Shown here: positions 23,071 to 34,417 of the stretch, in pieces | How the letters are laid out: each line of letters begins with the position of its first letter | Numbering within the stretch: position 1 is the first letter of the stretch | Assembly: GCF_003086295.3 (NCBI RefSeq) | Contig: NC_092054.1 | Location: 35,060,393-35,124,392 of the forward strand | Direction: 5' to 3' | Length of the DNA: 64,000 nucleotides | Origin: Arachis hypogaea | Lineage: Eukaryota > Streptophyta > Magnoliopsida > Fabales > Fabaceae | Notes under the pieces: model-generated | Databases searched by the model: none | Told to the model about the DNA's origin: nothing | The model's input: only the letters and a program-made list of their open reading frames with translations | Made by a program: the position numbers and the translations under genes

Positions 23071-24323
23071 ATGGCCACCAAGAAAGGCAAGGAGAAAGCT
23101 ACTCCCAAACCACCAGCAAGAAGACGAACAAAGAGAGCATTAGTGGCAGAACCATCTTCGACTGCAATTACGCCCTCAACAAAAAGAACCAAGAGGATTA
23201 TAAAGATTGATGAAAAGGAGAAAGCCTTCCTAGCAAAGGACACTGCGCGATTTCCTAATCGCTTCTGTGAGCAGATGTTCTCCATCCTGGCAGAAAGGAG
23301 TTACAACAACGAATACCTTCTTATCCTGCCGACTCGTATTGCTGGATTCGTTGAGCCGCAAATTGAACGAAGACAATAGGGTTTCCTACAGAGACAGCCA
23401 CGGCAGGTTAATCTTTCTTGGGTCGTCGAGTTCTACTCCAATTTCTACCTGCTTACCCTGCAGTCTGTCTATGTCCGTCAGAAGCAAGTCCCCATTACAG
23501 AAGAGGCCATTCAACGAGCCTTAGATCTTCCCTCTACTCCAGAAGGACTGGACGCATTTCAAGAAGCCGCACTCAAGCGCCAGATGTACCAATTTGACTG
23601 GGACGCTGTTCTTAGAGTTATCGCCCTACCTGGCAGCAGATGGATCTACGGATACCATCGTTCCCGTCCTAAGGGAATATTGGCTTCCGCACTTACCTTG
23701 GAGGCTCACGTATGGGCAAGATTATGTCCCATTACGTCTTTCCGAGCACTCACGAGTCCTTTTTCACTACAGACATGGCCGTTCTACTATGGTGCATCCT
23801 TACAGATCAACCTCTGAACCTACCAAGACACATCCGGAATGCTTTGGGACACATACAAATTGCGGGCAACTTACCTTTTTCCGCCTTGGTCTCAGATCTT
23901 ATCTCAGCAGCCGGAGTCTCCTACAGAGCTGGGGACACCAAAGCCATGCTTCCACGGGATGATCAGTATGTCCCTAACGGGAAATATATCAGACCTCTAG
24001 CAGCCACTACAAGCCAACCTACTGAACCGACTGAAGACATTCCTCCTTCAACACCACAAGCACCTACAACCAATCAACTGCTCCATCAGATACTTGAAAG
24101 GTTGGATCGGCAGGAACACAAAGCAAAGCTAAGAGAGCGCCGTAACAAGTGCCAATTCACATACTTCAAGGAGCTACTTAAGGGAAAATACAGAGACTCA
24201 GACACCCCGGACTCCACTTTCTTTACCAGCATAGGGAGCCATGATGGTCCTGACTGTGGAGATACTGCTACCAGCCCACCCTTGTTCCTGACAGATGGCA
24301 CCAAGGACGGTGCAAAGCCTTAA
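23071..24323 (+). pseudogene. Element A env-position ORF (putative plant transposon protein)
   Basis: It starts ATGGCC right after an acceptor-like site. A basic N-terminus with a likely nuclear signal (RRRTKRAL, KRTKRIIK) leads to the domain (FPNRFCEQMFSILAE, then after a TAG at 23377-23379 WVVEFYSNFYLLTLQ and EAIQRALDLPSTPEG). A one-base deletion near 23712 shifts the frame, after which HYVFPSTHESFFTTDMAV and HIQIAGNLPFSALVSDLI continue to the natural stop at 24321-24323. The C-terminal part has a Pro/Thr-rich spacer and a basic, probably coiled-coil helix (LLHQILERLDRQEHKAK). It lacks a signal peptide or membrane segment, so an envelope role is not supported by the sequence. Confidence 0.85.
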
Positions 24324-24335
24324 GTGTGGGGAGGT
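24321..24335 (+). promoter_or_regulatory. internal copy of the purine tract (A)
   Basis: TAAGTGTGGGGAGGT overlaps the stop of the third ORF and is identical to the terminal tract at 25786-25800. It is preceded by GGACGGTGCAA. The same arrangement occurs in K (52184-52198), E1 (40131-40145, minus) and E2 (34259-34273, minus, one change). Confidence 0.7.
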
Positions 24336-25785
24336 TGGTCAGTACCTGACTTCCGGAGGTAATTTCTTTTCCCTGACACCAATAAAATAGGATATTTAGT
24401 TAGTTTTTCTTTTGTAGAATAGGATAGATTGCATAGTAATAGATTAGTTGCATGCATGTTCTACTTGATTGAAAAGACAATAAGTTTCTTCTAAGACCGT
24501 ATTTTTAGAACAAAATTTCACTAATATTAATCAAAACTTTTGTGTTAAATTTGCTTGAAGTTGTATTTGAAACATGGTTTTTGAGCTAAAGAACACACAA
24601 CCTGTGAGAATTTGAGCCTTTATACATGGTTACATTATTTAACCATAATTATTTTATTCTTGTGTGTTTGCTTCTCTATGATTGTAATTTATATTTTGTT
24701 TCATCCTATATGTCCAATGTTTAATATATTTATATGCTTGCATATGATTGAGGCCATTATTTGTTTAGCTCAGTTATCCAAATTTAGCCTACCCCTTAAG
24801 TTACCTTTGTTAGCCACTTTGAGCCTTTAAATCCCATTTGTTCTTTATTTTACCACATCACTAGCCTTAAGCAAAAAAACAATTTTATATCCCAATTGAA
24901 TCTTTGGTTAGCTTAAGATAGAATTGTGTGTTAATTGAGTATGGGAAGATTGTGGGAACAAAGGATAATAAGGGAATGTGTCATGATAATATAATGGGAA
25001 TTTGGGTACCTACTCATGTGAAACTATAAAAGAAAAATTAAAATTCTATATGCATTGATAAGCTATGTTTATTCTTATGTTTAAAAATAAAAAAAATAAT
25101 AAAAAATCCAAAAATAATTCAATAAATAAATAAGGGGACAAAATTATCCCAATGCTAAGTTAAAATTCAAGGATCAATGCATATACGATAAATTTATAAT
25201 AAAAGTTGATACATGAGTAAGGAATGTGAAAGGAAAATTTTGGGTAGCTAGGTGTGAAATTTAAGTTATAAAGAATATATATGTGTGTTAGGCGAAAGCT
25301 TGGGTTAATTAAAAATTCAATTTATAAGCTTACTTAGCCATATATGTGCCCTTACCCATACCTTGGCCCCATTACAACCTTGAAAAGACCTCATGATGTT
25401 TGCATTGGTATATTAAATGTTGTTGATTGGTTAGGTGAAGAACAAAAATTAGAAAGCATGATTAGAGAAGGATAGAGTGATTACCCTATACACTAGAGAG
25501 ATTAGAGCATACATACATCATCAGTGAGGGTTCAATGCTTAAATTCTATGTTTCCTGCTTTCATGAGCTACCTTCTTGTATTTTTATCTGTTCTTACTGT
25601 ATAAGAATTGAATTAGTGGAATTTGATTTGTGATTTTCTTGAAGAGCTTATTTACTTTTGACCAAGTGGACAAGAATCATATAATTGCATTCATATATAT
25701 AGGTTGCATTGCATTGCATGAGTTTTACATGTTCTTACTGATTTATTTTATCTCCTTCAACTAAGCATGAGGACATGCTAATGAC
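24336..25785 (+). other. Element A 1.4 kb 3' tail
   Basis: Non-coding and AT-rich, but homologous to the tails of K (52199-53606), E2 (32855-34258, minus) and E1 (38671-40130, minus). Shared stretches include GAGCTAAAGAACACACA-like and CCCATTACAACCTTGAAAAG-like segments. It ends with the hairpin AGCATGAGGACATGCT at 25764-25779, just before the purine tract. Confidence 0.8.
25764..25779 (+). promoter_or_regulatory. conserved hairpin before the purine tract (A)
   Basis: AGCATG-AGGA-CATGCT: 6-bp perfect stem and 4-base loop, ending 6 bases before the tract. The same 16 bases are in K at 53586-53601, and E2 has it at 32839-32854 (minus) with one change compatible with a G-U pair. Confidence 0.65.
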
Positions 25786-25800
25786 TAAGTGTGGGGAGGT
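25786..25800 (+). promoter_or_regulatory. Element A polypurine tract
   Basis: TAAGTGTGGGGAGGT directly abuts the 3' LTR start TGATAAACC. This is the expected primer for plus-strand DNA synthesis. Confidence 0.88.
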
Positions 25801-27246
25801 TGATAAACCATTATTTTATGGTTTATATTGTGCTTAATTGTGTGGTTTTATCAAATATTTACCCACTTATCCATATGATTAGCATGCATTTATAATTCCT
25901 TCCAAAAAATACTTCATGGTTGAAAACTTGCTTCCTAGAGACTTTTAATTTTGTATTTTAATTCTCCTTTATTCCATTCGATGCCGTGATCTGTGTGTTA
26001 AGTGTTTCAGGCTTTATAGGGCATGAATGTCTTGGAGATTAGAAAGCAAGCTTACAAAAATGGAAGGAACACAAGAAATTGAGGAGATGACTAGCGAGAA
26101 GTGACGCAGATGAATGGCTCACGCGACCGTGCGGATTGGAAACTGCACAAGTGACGTGAAGGCGTGGACGACGCACATGCGTGGCAAGGCAAAACGCTGG
26201 ATGATGACGCGAACGCCTGAATGACGCGATCACGTGACGTGCGCGATCTGCAGAATCTGCAGAATTCGCTGGAGGCAATTTTCGGCCCTGTTTTGACCCA
26301 ATTTTCGGCCCAGAAAAGCAGATTAGAGCCAGGGAACATGCAAAGACGAAGGACAACATTCATTCCGCATAATTTTAGTTTTAGATCTGATTTTACTCCT
26401 CTTCAAGGTTTTCTCTCTACACATTCATAGTTCTTAGGATTTTGATTTTATTGCTTTTTGGATTGGGATACTGAGAAGAGCTATTACCTCCGTCAAGACT
26501 TCGTCATTCTAGTTTGTTTCCTTACCTGTCACTTACTCTTCCATGTCCTTTATTTACTCAGAGTTACTCTTGGATTATTTCTAGAATTTATTTATACATG
26601 AACTATTTTTATTTTTAATTAATCGTTTCGATTATTATTTATCATGTCTTTCAATATTTCCCTTTCTTATTTCGTGGATTTTACAATCATAATGAGCGCG
26701 TAGTTCCATAACTTGATTGGGAGTTGATTGACAGGAAGACCTTGAGTTGGATGCTCAAGAGTAAAATTATAGTTGGGTTTCGCGTTCGGTCGCCCTCTAA
26801 TCACTGACATTAGTCCTTCCCAAGGGAGAGGATTAGAACTTGTGAATAGAAATTGACTTCCAACTTGCTTAACTTTCCTTTACCTGGTAAAGGATAACTG
26901 AACAGGCAACCTTTAATTATCACTTTTATCTTGAGAGAACTCCATCAAGGATAGGGCTTCCAACTAATCTACTCCCGGTCAAGGTTTTTACTTAAATTAC
27001 ATAAATTCTCTGATTTAATTTCCTATTTATCAACTCAAACCATTTTTAGAAAATATCTGATTAATAAAATAGCACATCTTTCTGCAACTCGTTGAGAGAC
27101 GACCTGGGATTCATACTCCCAGTATTTTAATTTTAATTTTGTGACTATCCTTCTAAATTGATAAGCGGATTTTCGGTTGGTTAAGAACTGTACTTGCAAC
27201 GTATCTCTTACAACAATTTCTTAACTCGCCAATTTCCACCACGTCA
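25801..27246 (+). repeat. Element A 3' LTR
   Basis: 1446 bp, colinear with 9878-11319, followed by the target duplication ACATT at 27247-27251. Its palindrome cluster is at 26101-26245. Confidence 0.95.
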
Positions 27247-27893
27247 ACATTTCCTGATCAAGGCTTTGTATCTTTCGCAGGCATCATACAGTGATTATCC
27301 ATCCAATTGAGTGAATGTTTGCACCTCTGTCTTCAATCTAATGATCCTCTGAGGTGGATAAAATTTGGCTAGGAATTTGCTCACTAGATCTTCCCAATTG
27401 TTGATACTTTCCTTGGAGAATGTCTCTAGCTATTGAGAAGCCTTATCCCTCAAGGAGAATGGAAACAACAGTAGTTTGTAGATGTTTGGATGCACACCAT
27501 TGATTTTGACAGTTTCACAAATCCTCAGAAAGATGGATAAGTGTTGGGTTGGATCTTCAAGTGGACCACCATAGGAATAATTATTCTGCACTAGAGTAAT
27601 AAGTAGAGGCTTCAACTCAAAGTTGTTTGCATGAACATTGGGAGTTAGTATACTGCTCCCATAGTTTCTCGGATTGGGGAAGGTGTAAGAAGCTAGAACT
27701 CTCCTTTGAGGTGGGCCATTGTTGTTAGCCACTTCCTATTGTGGATTAGGGAGATTTCCCTTCATCTCTTGGTCTTCCTCTTCTGATTCTTCTTCTCTAA
27801 TAACACCCTTCCCTCTTGCTTCTCTTCTTAATCTTAGTAATGTTCTCTCTGGCTCAGAATCAAAGGAAGTGGATTCACCACTCCTTCCTCCTG
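27247..27893 (-). pseudogene. Element B gag, N-terminal half
   Basis: Blocks typical of Athila gag on the minus strand: SEPERTLLRLRREA (near 27850), then NPRNYGSSILTPNVHANNFE, YGGPLEDPTQHLSIFLRICE, LFPFSLRDKASQ, WEDLVSKFLAKFYPPQR and YDACERYKALIRKC. The last block runs into the target duplication of element A and continues at 9877. In-frame stops lie just upstream of 27732, at 27430-27432 and near 27300. The true start is unclear. A GTATTCCAG acceptor-like site near 27893 might precede this exon. Confidence 0.85.
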
Positions 27894-28057
27894 GAATACA
27901 ACACAAACAAAACCAGAAATCAAGAGCAAAGTATACTGGTAGAGTGAGGTTAAGGTCAGTTTAAGCAAAGTCTCAAACAGTTAGTATACTTAACAAAAAC
28001 AAAGAAAAATGCTTAATCTATATTATCACCTACTTAATCATTGTCATTCTTAATCAA
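27894..28057 (-). other. Element B leader
   Basis: About 160 bp between the primer site and gag, AT-rich, with no coding potential. Confidence 0.6.
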
Positions 28058-28075
28058 TCCCCGGCAACGGCGCCA
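28058..28075 (-). promoter_or_regulatory. Element B primer-binding site (tRNA-Asp)
   Basis: The minus strand reads TGGCGCCGTTGCCGGGGA, a perfect 18-base complement of the tRNA-Asp 3' end, six bases from the 5' LTR. Confidence 0.95.
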
Positions 28076-28081
28076 AAAACT

Positions 28082-29926
28082 TGATGAGGGAAAACCGATT
28101 CCACACAAACTCACCGACAAGTGTACCAGGTCGCATCAAGTAGTAATAACTCACAAGAGTGAGGTCGATCCCACAGGGATTTATGGATTGAGCAATTTTA
28201 GTGAGGTGATGAATTTAGTTAAGCTAACAGTGATGATTTGAGTGAAATTTGATTTATAGAAGTGAAATTGCAAGTAAACTAAAGTGCAGAATGAAAAGTT
28301 GCAGAATCTTAAAGTGCTGAAAAAGTAAATTGCATAAACTTAAAGTGTAAGAGATTAAATGAGCTGAAACTTAAATTGCAAGAAAGGTAAATGACTGAAA
28401 CTTAAAGTGCAAGAAATTTAAATTGCAGAGTCTAGATGACCAGGAAACTTAAATTGCATGAAGAATAAAGGGATTTGGGTGTTGGAAATCAGAACAAAAC
28501 GAGAAAATGTAAAGTGCAGTAAATTAGAAAACTCCCAGATGAAGAAATTTAAATCAGGATTTTAGTACCAAACAGAAATGTGAAATTGTAGAAGAATCAA
28601 AACAGAATGGAAAACCTAGATCAACTTTAAGATCCTAAAAGAGAAATTGACAATTGTAGAAAAATAACAAAAATAGAAAGAAAATTTAGATCTCAATTGC
28701 TCTCTTAACAAAACAGAAAAGAAGAAATTGCAAAGGAAAGAAACCTAAGATCAGATCTCCAATTCTTAGAACTATAAAAGGAAAAGTAAAAGATGATTCT
28801 CATATGAAGAAATTCAGCAGAATTCTTCAATCCAAGTTCAAGACCCAAGAACAGAAAACAAAAGTTGCAGAAGAAAGTAAACAAAATAGAAAAGAAAACT
28901 CAGATCTGATCCCAATTCTAAAATTCTAAAAGGAAAATTAAAAGAGAGCTCCCTAATGAAATCAAATTCCTATTTATTTATACACTTTCCAATTCTGGTT
29001 TTTAGTACTTGGAGTGGGATTTTTGGCCTTGTATGAAGTGGATCAGAGTTGCACTTGTTGCTTCTTCCAGGGGAACGTTGCGTTCTCAAAGTGAGCACAG
29101 CGTTCATTCACCCACGCGTGCGCGTCACTTGCGCGTCTGCGTCCCTTTGCGCTTTTTGCTCATCGACGCGTACGCGTCACATACGCGTGTGCGTCACAAT
29201 CAACTTCAGCTCCAACATGCTTGCGCATCCCTTTCACGCGTACGCGTCCTCAGTAGCGTTCTCTTATTGAGCGCTACGTTGGCTTAATGGACGCTGCTTC
29301 ACGCGTGCGCATCATGTACACGTGTGCGTAGGCAGCAAAATCTCAATTTAGGCTTCAGGGACAACCACGCGTGCGCATGCTTTGTCCCAGGTGTACCATC
29401 GACGCGTGCGCGTCAGGTACGCGTGCTCGTCGATTGCAAAACTTTGCCTCCAATTTTGAATCTTGCCTGAAAAAACTGAGTAAATGAACGTGACGCTCTC
29501 TTTGAAAACGAGCGCCAACCACTACCACGCGTATGCGTGGTTCTTCAAATTTCGTTGCCTAACGCGTAAGCGTCTTCTACGTGTAAGCGTCTTCTACGTG
29601 TGTGCGTCGCTACTGAACGTGGCGTTCTTTCTTTGAACGCAACGTTACTCTGCAGTGCTTCTCCTTTTCTTCATTTTCTCACCTAAAATCAACCAAACAA
29701 GCAATAAAAGTCTCACCAAAATCATAAGAATTTGCATCATTCATAATAATCACTTAATTCTTGCATAAATCTCATGATTTTGCATAAAGTAAATGATGTT
29801 TGATTGAATCATAATAATCATGAAATTTCACTCCAACCACTTACTTATTGTGCAAGAAAATGCATAAAACCTAATGGAAACAAATGAAAAATGCTTGTGA
29901 AACTAGCATAAGATGACTTGTCATCA
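28082..29926 (-). repeat. Element B 5' LTR
   Basis: 1845 bp, pairs with 2150-3978. TATA-like TATAAATAAAT lies at 28972-28982 (minus) and the palindrome cluster at 29113-29612. It is followed by the target duplication ATCAT (29927-29931). Confidence 0.93.
29113..29612. repeat. ACGCGT palindrome cluster in B 5' LTR
   Basis: Counterpart of 3178-3665. It has an extra 17 bp near 29416, lacks 17 bp near 29537 and has an extra 17 bp near 29581 relative to the 3' LTR. Confidence 0.9.
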
Positions 29927-29931
29927 ATCAT

Positions 29932-30033
29932 GTAGTCTCAGCGAGGTGCGTCACGCCCTGCATCTGAAAAACAGAAAATTCACGACGGATGAGAATCCAA
30001 AGATTCCAAGTAGGGTAATAGTTCTAAATAAAG
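29932..30033 (-). mobile_element. host chromovirus LTR piece (2 of 4)
   Basis: About 100 bp between element B and the truncated end of the E2 LTR. The left edge is proven by the ATCAT duplication. The right edge is a junction inside a shared TAGTTCTAAA, suggesting a microhomology deletion that removed the last 50 bp of the E LTR. Confidence 0.6.
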
Positions 30034-30823
30034 AGTATAGTTCTAAACCAACAAATTATCCTCGGTCAATGTTTAAATTGTTTGTAACTTAAACAAACCC
30101 AATAAAATTAACCAAAGTATTTAAACCTCGGGTCGTCTCTCAAGGAATGTAGGGAAGTGTAGTTTATTATTAGTTATGGGAAAGTATATTTTTGGGTTTT
30201 TGAAATAAGGAACAAGAAAGTAAAATGGCGAGAAAATAAACTAATAACTAAGAAAGCTCTTAGCAAGGAAAGAGAATTAGAAGTTCTATCCTCATTACCA
30301 TCGTCAATTGTGATAATAAATGTGAATTACCTTCACTTAGTTAACCTCTAACCAATGGAGGAAGGTCAAGTGCATACAATCAACTTGGGTTCACAATTCC
30401 TAGTCAACTCATGGTGAGAGACTAGCATTGGTGAAGTTCAAGCTAACCGGAAATCTTCAATCACCAATCAACAAAAGACTTTTGATAACTCAAGAGTCTC
30501 TAATTAATTAATCCAAGTCAAGAACATAAAAATCTAATTTAAAATCCAACCAAGCATTTTATCAAACACTTGGAAGGCATAAAATAAAACATAGAAAACT
30601 AACAAGATATAGCAAAATCTAAGACTAACAATTGCAAGAGGAAACAATAACAACAAATTAAAGAAAGCAATCATGAACATGGAAACATAAAGGAATCAAT
30701 GATAGAACTAGATAACTAAAGTACTAGAACAAATAAAAGTAGAAGAAAACTAAATTAAAGTAAGGTAGAAATCTGCAGTTGAGAAGAAACAAGACTAAAA
30801 ACCCTAAAACCTTGAGAGAGGAG

Positions 30824-32246
30824 TGATAAACCACTATTTTATGGTTTATCTTGTGCTTAATTGAGTGGTTTTTATCAACTCTTTACCCACTTATTCATAC
30901 TATTTGCATGGTTTTACAATTCCTTCCCAGAATTTGTGCTATGATTGAAAACATGCTTCTTTGGCCTTATATTTGCTAATATTAATCCTCTCTTATCACC
31001 ATTAGATGCCTTGATATGTGTGTTAAGTGATTTCAGAGATTACAGGATAGAAATGGCTCAGAGGATGGAAAGGAAGCATGCAAAAGTGGAAGGAATACAA
31101 GAAGTTGGAGAAATTGCTAAACTGTCCAGCCTGACCTCTTCGCACTCAAACGGCTATAACTTTAGCTACAGAGGTCCAAATGATGCAGTTTCAGTTGCAT
31201 TGGAAAGCTAACGTCCGGGGCTTCAATTTAATATATAATATGCCATAGTTTCCCTGACGTTAAGTGACGTGAACGCATGCTCCATGCGGACGCGTCGCAG
31301 TGGCGAAAATCAGTGTGGCAGATTTCTTCTCCAGTGATTTCTGGGCTGTTTTCGACCCAGTTTGCGGCCCAGAAAACACAGATTAGAGGCTATAAAGTGG
31401 GGGAATGTATCCATCCATAAGGAAGCTCACAATTTACAATCTTAGGATTAGATGTAGTTTTTAAAGAGAGAGGTTCTCTCCTCTCTCTTAGGATTTAGAA
31501 TTAGGATTCTTTTCACTTTATGATTATTTCATCTTTTGCGATCACAGGTTCAATGTTCCTTTTATTTATTTTTCTAATTTAATTTATGAATATCCATGTT
31601 AGATTTAATTTCTTTTGTTAATGCAATTCGAGGTATTTTCAGATTTAATTTTGCTTTGCTTTATTTATATGAATGCTTTTAATTTAATTTAGATATTTTC
31701 CCTTTTGACTTTGGTTAAATAATTGGTGACTCTTGAGTTATCAAACTCATTGTTGATTGAAAATTAGAATTCTTCAAGAATTAATTCGAATTCCAATAAC
31801 TCTGACTTTTCCCAAGGAAAGACTAGGACCTGAGGAATAAAAATTAATTCATCCACTTAACTTACCTTCATAGTTAGAGGTTAACAAGGTGGGAGAAAAA
31901 TCCAACTCTCGTTACAATTGATAAGGATAACCAGGATAGGACTTCCAGTTTTAATACCTTGCCAAGAGTTTATTTCATTATTACTATTTTTCTTATTGTT
32001 CAACATACTGCTTCCTTACTTTCAAAACCCTCAATTTACAAACTCATAACAAATAATAAGAACATACCTCCCTGCAATTCCTTGAGAAGACGACCCGAGG
32101 TTTAAATACTCGGTTATCAATTTTTAAAGGGTTTGTTACTTGTGACAACCAAAATGTTTGTAAGAAAGGTTGATTGTTTGGTTTAGTAACTATACTTGCA
32201 ACGAGAGTTTACTATAACTTCTAAACCATCAAACTACAGTTCTTCA
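30824..32246 (+). mobile_element. Solo LTR D
   Basis: 1423 bp, from TGATAAACCACTATTTTATG to CAGTTCTTCA, flanked by the direct repeat AGGAG (30819-30823 and 32247-32251). It belongs to a family related to the E LTR it landed in, but in the opposite orientation. It has a palindrome block at 31261-31300 (ACGTGAACGCATG, GCGGACGCGTCGC) and a TATA box TATAAAG at 31391-31397. It was probably left by recombination between the two LTRs of a full element. Confidence 0.93.
31391..31397 (+). promoter_or_regulatory. TATA box of LTR D
   Basis: GGCTATAAAGTGG, about 90 bp downstream of the palindrome block, in the segment that aligns with the TATA-less site of element A. Confidence 0.6.
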
Positions 32247-32817
32247 AGGAGAGTGAGGCACCTCTCTCTCTAGAAACCTACATCTAAAACCTAAAATTAT
32301 GTGAATGAAAGTTATTCCCCTTTCCAGCTCCACTCTGCAGCCTCTAATCTGTATTTTCGGTCCTAAAACTGGGCCAAAAGCAGCCCAAAAATCGCCCCTA
32401 GCGAATTCTGTTTAATGCAGCACGTGACGCTCGTCACGAGTACGCGTCAACCATGCGTACACGCTGTTGAACGAATTCCTGGTCACGCATACACGTCGTT
32501 CATGCGTACGCTTCGCTTGCCTTCTGAAATCCTTAATTTCTTGTGTTCCTTCCACGTTTGCATGCTTCCTTTCCATCCTCTAATCCATTCCTGCCCTATA
32601 AACCCTGAAAATACTTAACAAACATATCAAGGCTTTGAATGGTAATAAAAGAAGATTAAAAATTAGCAAATTTAAGGCCAAAGAAGCATGTTTTCAATCA
32701 TAGTACAAAATTAGGAAAGATTTGTAAAACTATGTAATTTATATAAATAAGTGTGAGAATAATGGATAAAATCCACTCAATTCAATACAAAATAAACCAT
32801 AAAATAGTGGTTTATCA

Positions 32818-32854
32818 ATCTACCTACACTTAAACATTAGCGTGTCCTCATGCT
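32818..32854 (-). promoter_or_regulatory. E2 purine tract and hairpin
   Basis: The minus strand has AGCATGAGGACACGCT (32854-32839) and then TAAGTGTAGGTAGAT next to the LTR. The tract has diverged from the TAAGTGTGGGGAGGT of A and K. Confidence 0.65.
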
Positions 32855-34258
32855 AAGCTCAAGAGAACCAAAAGAGTGAAAAGGAATGCTAGAATTTATG
32901 TAATGCAACCTATCTATGTGAATGTGACTAAATACAAAATGCTTTTACCTACTTAGTTAAAAGTAAATAAATCTTCCGAAAACAAATATAAACTGGATTC
33001 CACTAAATCAAATCTCAAAGTAAAGTACAAATAGACTTGCAAGAAGAAAGCTTGTGAAAGCCAGGAAAAAAGAATCGAGCATCGAACCCTCCCCGGAAGT
33101 GTATACACTCTAATCACTCAAGTGTTTGAGGTTCGATTCTCTTAATTCTCTACTAATCTTGCTTTCTAAGGCTTGCTCTTCTTCTACTAATCAACAAAAA
33201 TTTAATGCACAAATACACATATCAAGAGGTCTTTTATGGGTTGTAATGGTGTTAGGGTCAAGGTAGGATTGTATTTGGTCAAGTGGACTAAAATCTGAAT
33301 CCTTAATTAACCTAAACTTCCCACCTAACTTAAGACAATCCATATATGTAATCAGAATATAAAATCTAACTACCCATTAACTATGTTTTCCAAATATTCA
33401 TGCATCCGAACTTGAGTACAACTCATATGCATTGCTATCACCATTTACTTTAGAGCATTTTGTCCCCTTTTAATATTTGCTCTTTTTCTTTTCTTTTTTC
33501 TCCTTTTTTCTCTTTTTATTTTTCTTTTCTTTTATTTTTCTCAATGCATATGATTAAGGTATTGAATGTAAGAATATGTGCTCAACTATCTTTTTCACAT
33601 TTTGACAAAAGTATACAATACCCAATTCCTAAACCATATGTTTCCAAACCCAACTTTTCCACTTTTAAATCATGAACACTCTCACTAGTCTAAGCTAACC
33701 AAGGATTCAAATTAAGAACATTATTGTTTTCCGCTTAGTGTTAGTGATGTGCTAAAATAAAGAACAAATGGGCTAAAATAGGCTCAACATTGGTTTGCAA
33801 AGGGTGATAACAGGGGTAAGGCCATTTGGGTATGTATGTTTAGTGAAACAAGGGCCTCAATCATATAAATGCATTCTTTCATCAAATGATGGAAATATAG
33901 AATCAAGCAAGATCAAGATCTCAATCTTGGAGAGAACAACACACACTAAAACAAAATATTGGTTGATAAGATGCAACCAATCAAATAGGTTCAAAATCTC
34001 ACTGGTTTTATGTGTTCGAGCTCTAAACCTTGTTCCAAAATAAATTTCTTCAAGCAAGTTCAAAAGTTTTAATTCACACTAGTTAAATGCTATAAAATAG
34101 TTTCTTGGAAAAGAATTCATCACTTCAACCAAGTAGGACATAAATGCAAGCAACTAACTATACATGCAGTCTATTATGCAATGCAACAACTAGCTAACAA
34201 AGAAAACTAAACATTGATGTCGAAAAAAGTAAGTAGTTACCCATGAAAGTCGGTATCG
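32855..34258 (-). other. E2 3' tail
   Basis: Non-coding homologue of the A and K tails, including a T-rich run near 33480-33545. Open frames here are short and low complexity. Confidence 0.75.
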
Positions 34259-34417
34259 ACCTCCCCATACTTAAAGATTGCACCGTCCTCGGTGCATGCA
34301 AAGATGTGCAAGTGGATTAGGGTTTCTACAACTGATAAACTTTTTTCAAAAGATTATGCAGAAGTACTTGTTTGTCGTCCCAGTTAGAAGTTTTTCCTTT
34401 CCCTTCTCGGTGGCCAT
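34259..34417 (-). pseudogene. E2 relic of the env-position ORF
   Basis: On the minus strand CTTCTTTCAG is followed by GATGGCCACCGAGAAGG, matching the start of element A's third ORF (acceptor plus ATGGCC, ATG at 34417-34415). After about 20 codons it stops, jumps to the ORF end (GAGGACGGTGCAA) and reaches the internal purine-tract copy at 34273-34259. Almost the whole coding body is missing but both ends are kept. E1 shows the same at 40131-40289. Confidence 0.7.

Larger units (their letters stand above)
9878..27246 (+). mobile_element. Element A: Athila-type Ty3 retrotransposon with nested chromovirus 2
   Basis: Two LTRs (1442 and 1446 bp) start TGATAAACCATTATTTTATG and end CACGTCA, flanked by the direct repeat ACATT (9873-9877 and 27247-27251). 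The target is the gag of element B. The internal order is tRNA-Asp primer site, gag, protease, RT, RNase H, integrase, post-pol hairpin, then chromovirus 2, intron-like region, env-position ORF, internal purine-tract copy, 1.4 kb tail, purine tract, 3' LTR. Without the insert it is about 12.2 kb. About 7 mismatches in the first 150 bp of the LTRs (by eye) suggest a moderately old insertion. Confidence 0.95.
2150..29926 (-). mobile_element. Element B: Athila-like LTR retrotransposon lacking RT and integrase core
   Basis: It is bounded by two LTRs starting TGATGACAAG and ending CCCTCATCA on the minus strand, and flanked by the direct repeat ATCAT (2145-2149 and 29927-29931). Removing nested element A leaves about 10.4 kb. 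Reading 5' to 3' on the minus strand: 5' LTR, tRNA-Asp primer site, gag, protease, basic linker with an integrase-C-terminus-like tail, non-coding DNA, env-position ORF, purine tract, 3' LTR. There is no reverse transcriptase, RNase H or integrase catalytic core, so it is inferred to have moved in trans. The two LTRs show about 10 mismatches in their first 180 bp by eye. Confidence 0.9.
30034..32817 (-). repeat. E2 3' LTR, split by solo LTR D
   Basis: It begins TGATAAACCACTATTTTATG on the minus strand at 32817. The other end lacks about 50 bp compared with 37809. Its palindrome cluster (ACGCGT variants) is at about 32418-32515. D interrupts it at 30824-32251. Confidence 0.88.

Noticed and set aside
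23071..24323. Calling the third ORF of A (and 4991-6471 in B) a true envelope gene
   Set aside because: No signal peptide, glycoprotein-like cysteine pattern or membrane segment is seen. Its motifs fit the 'putative plant transposon protein' family.
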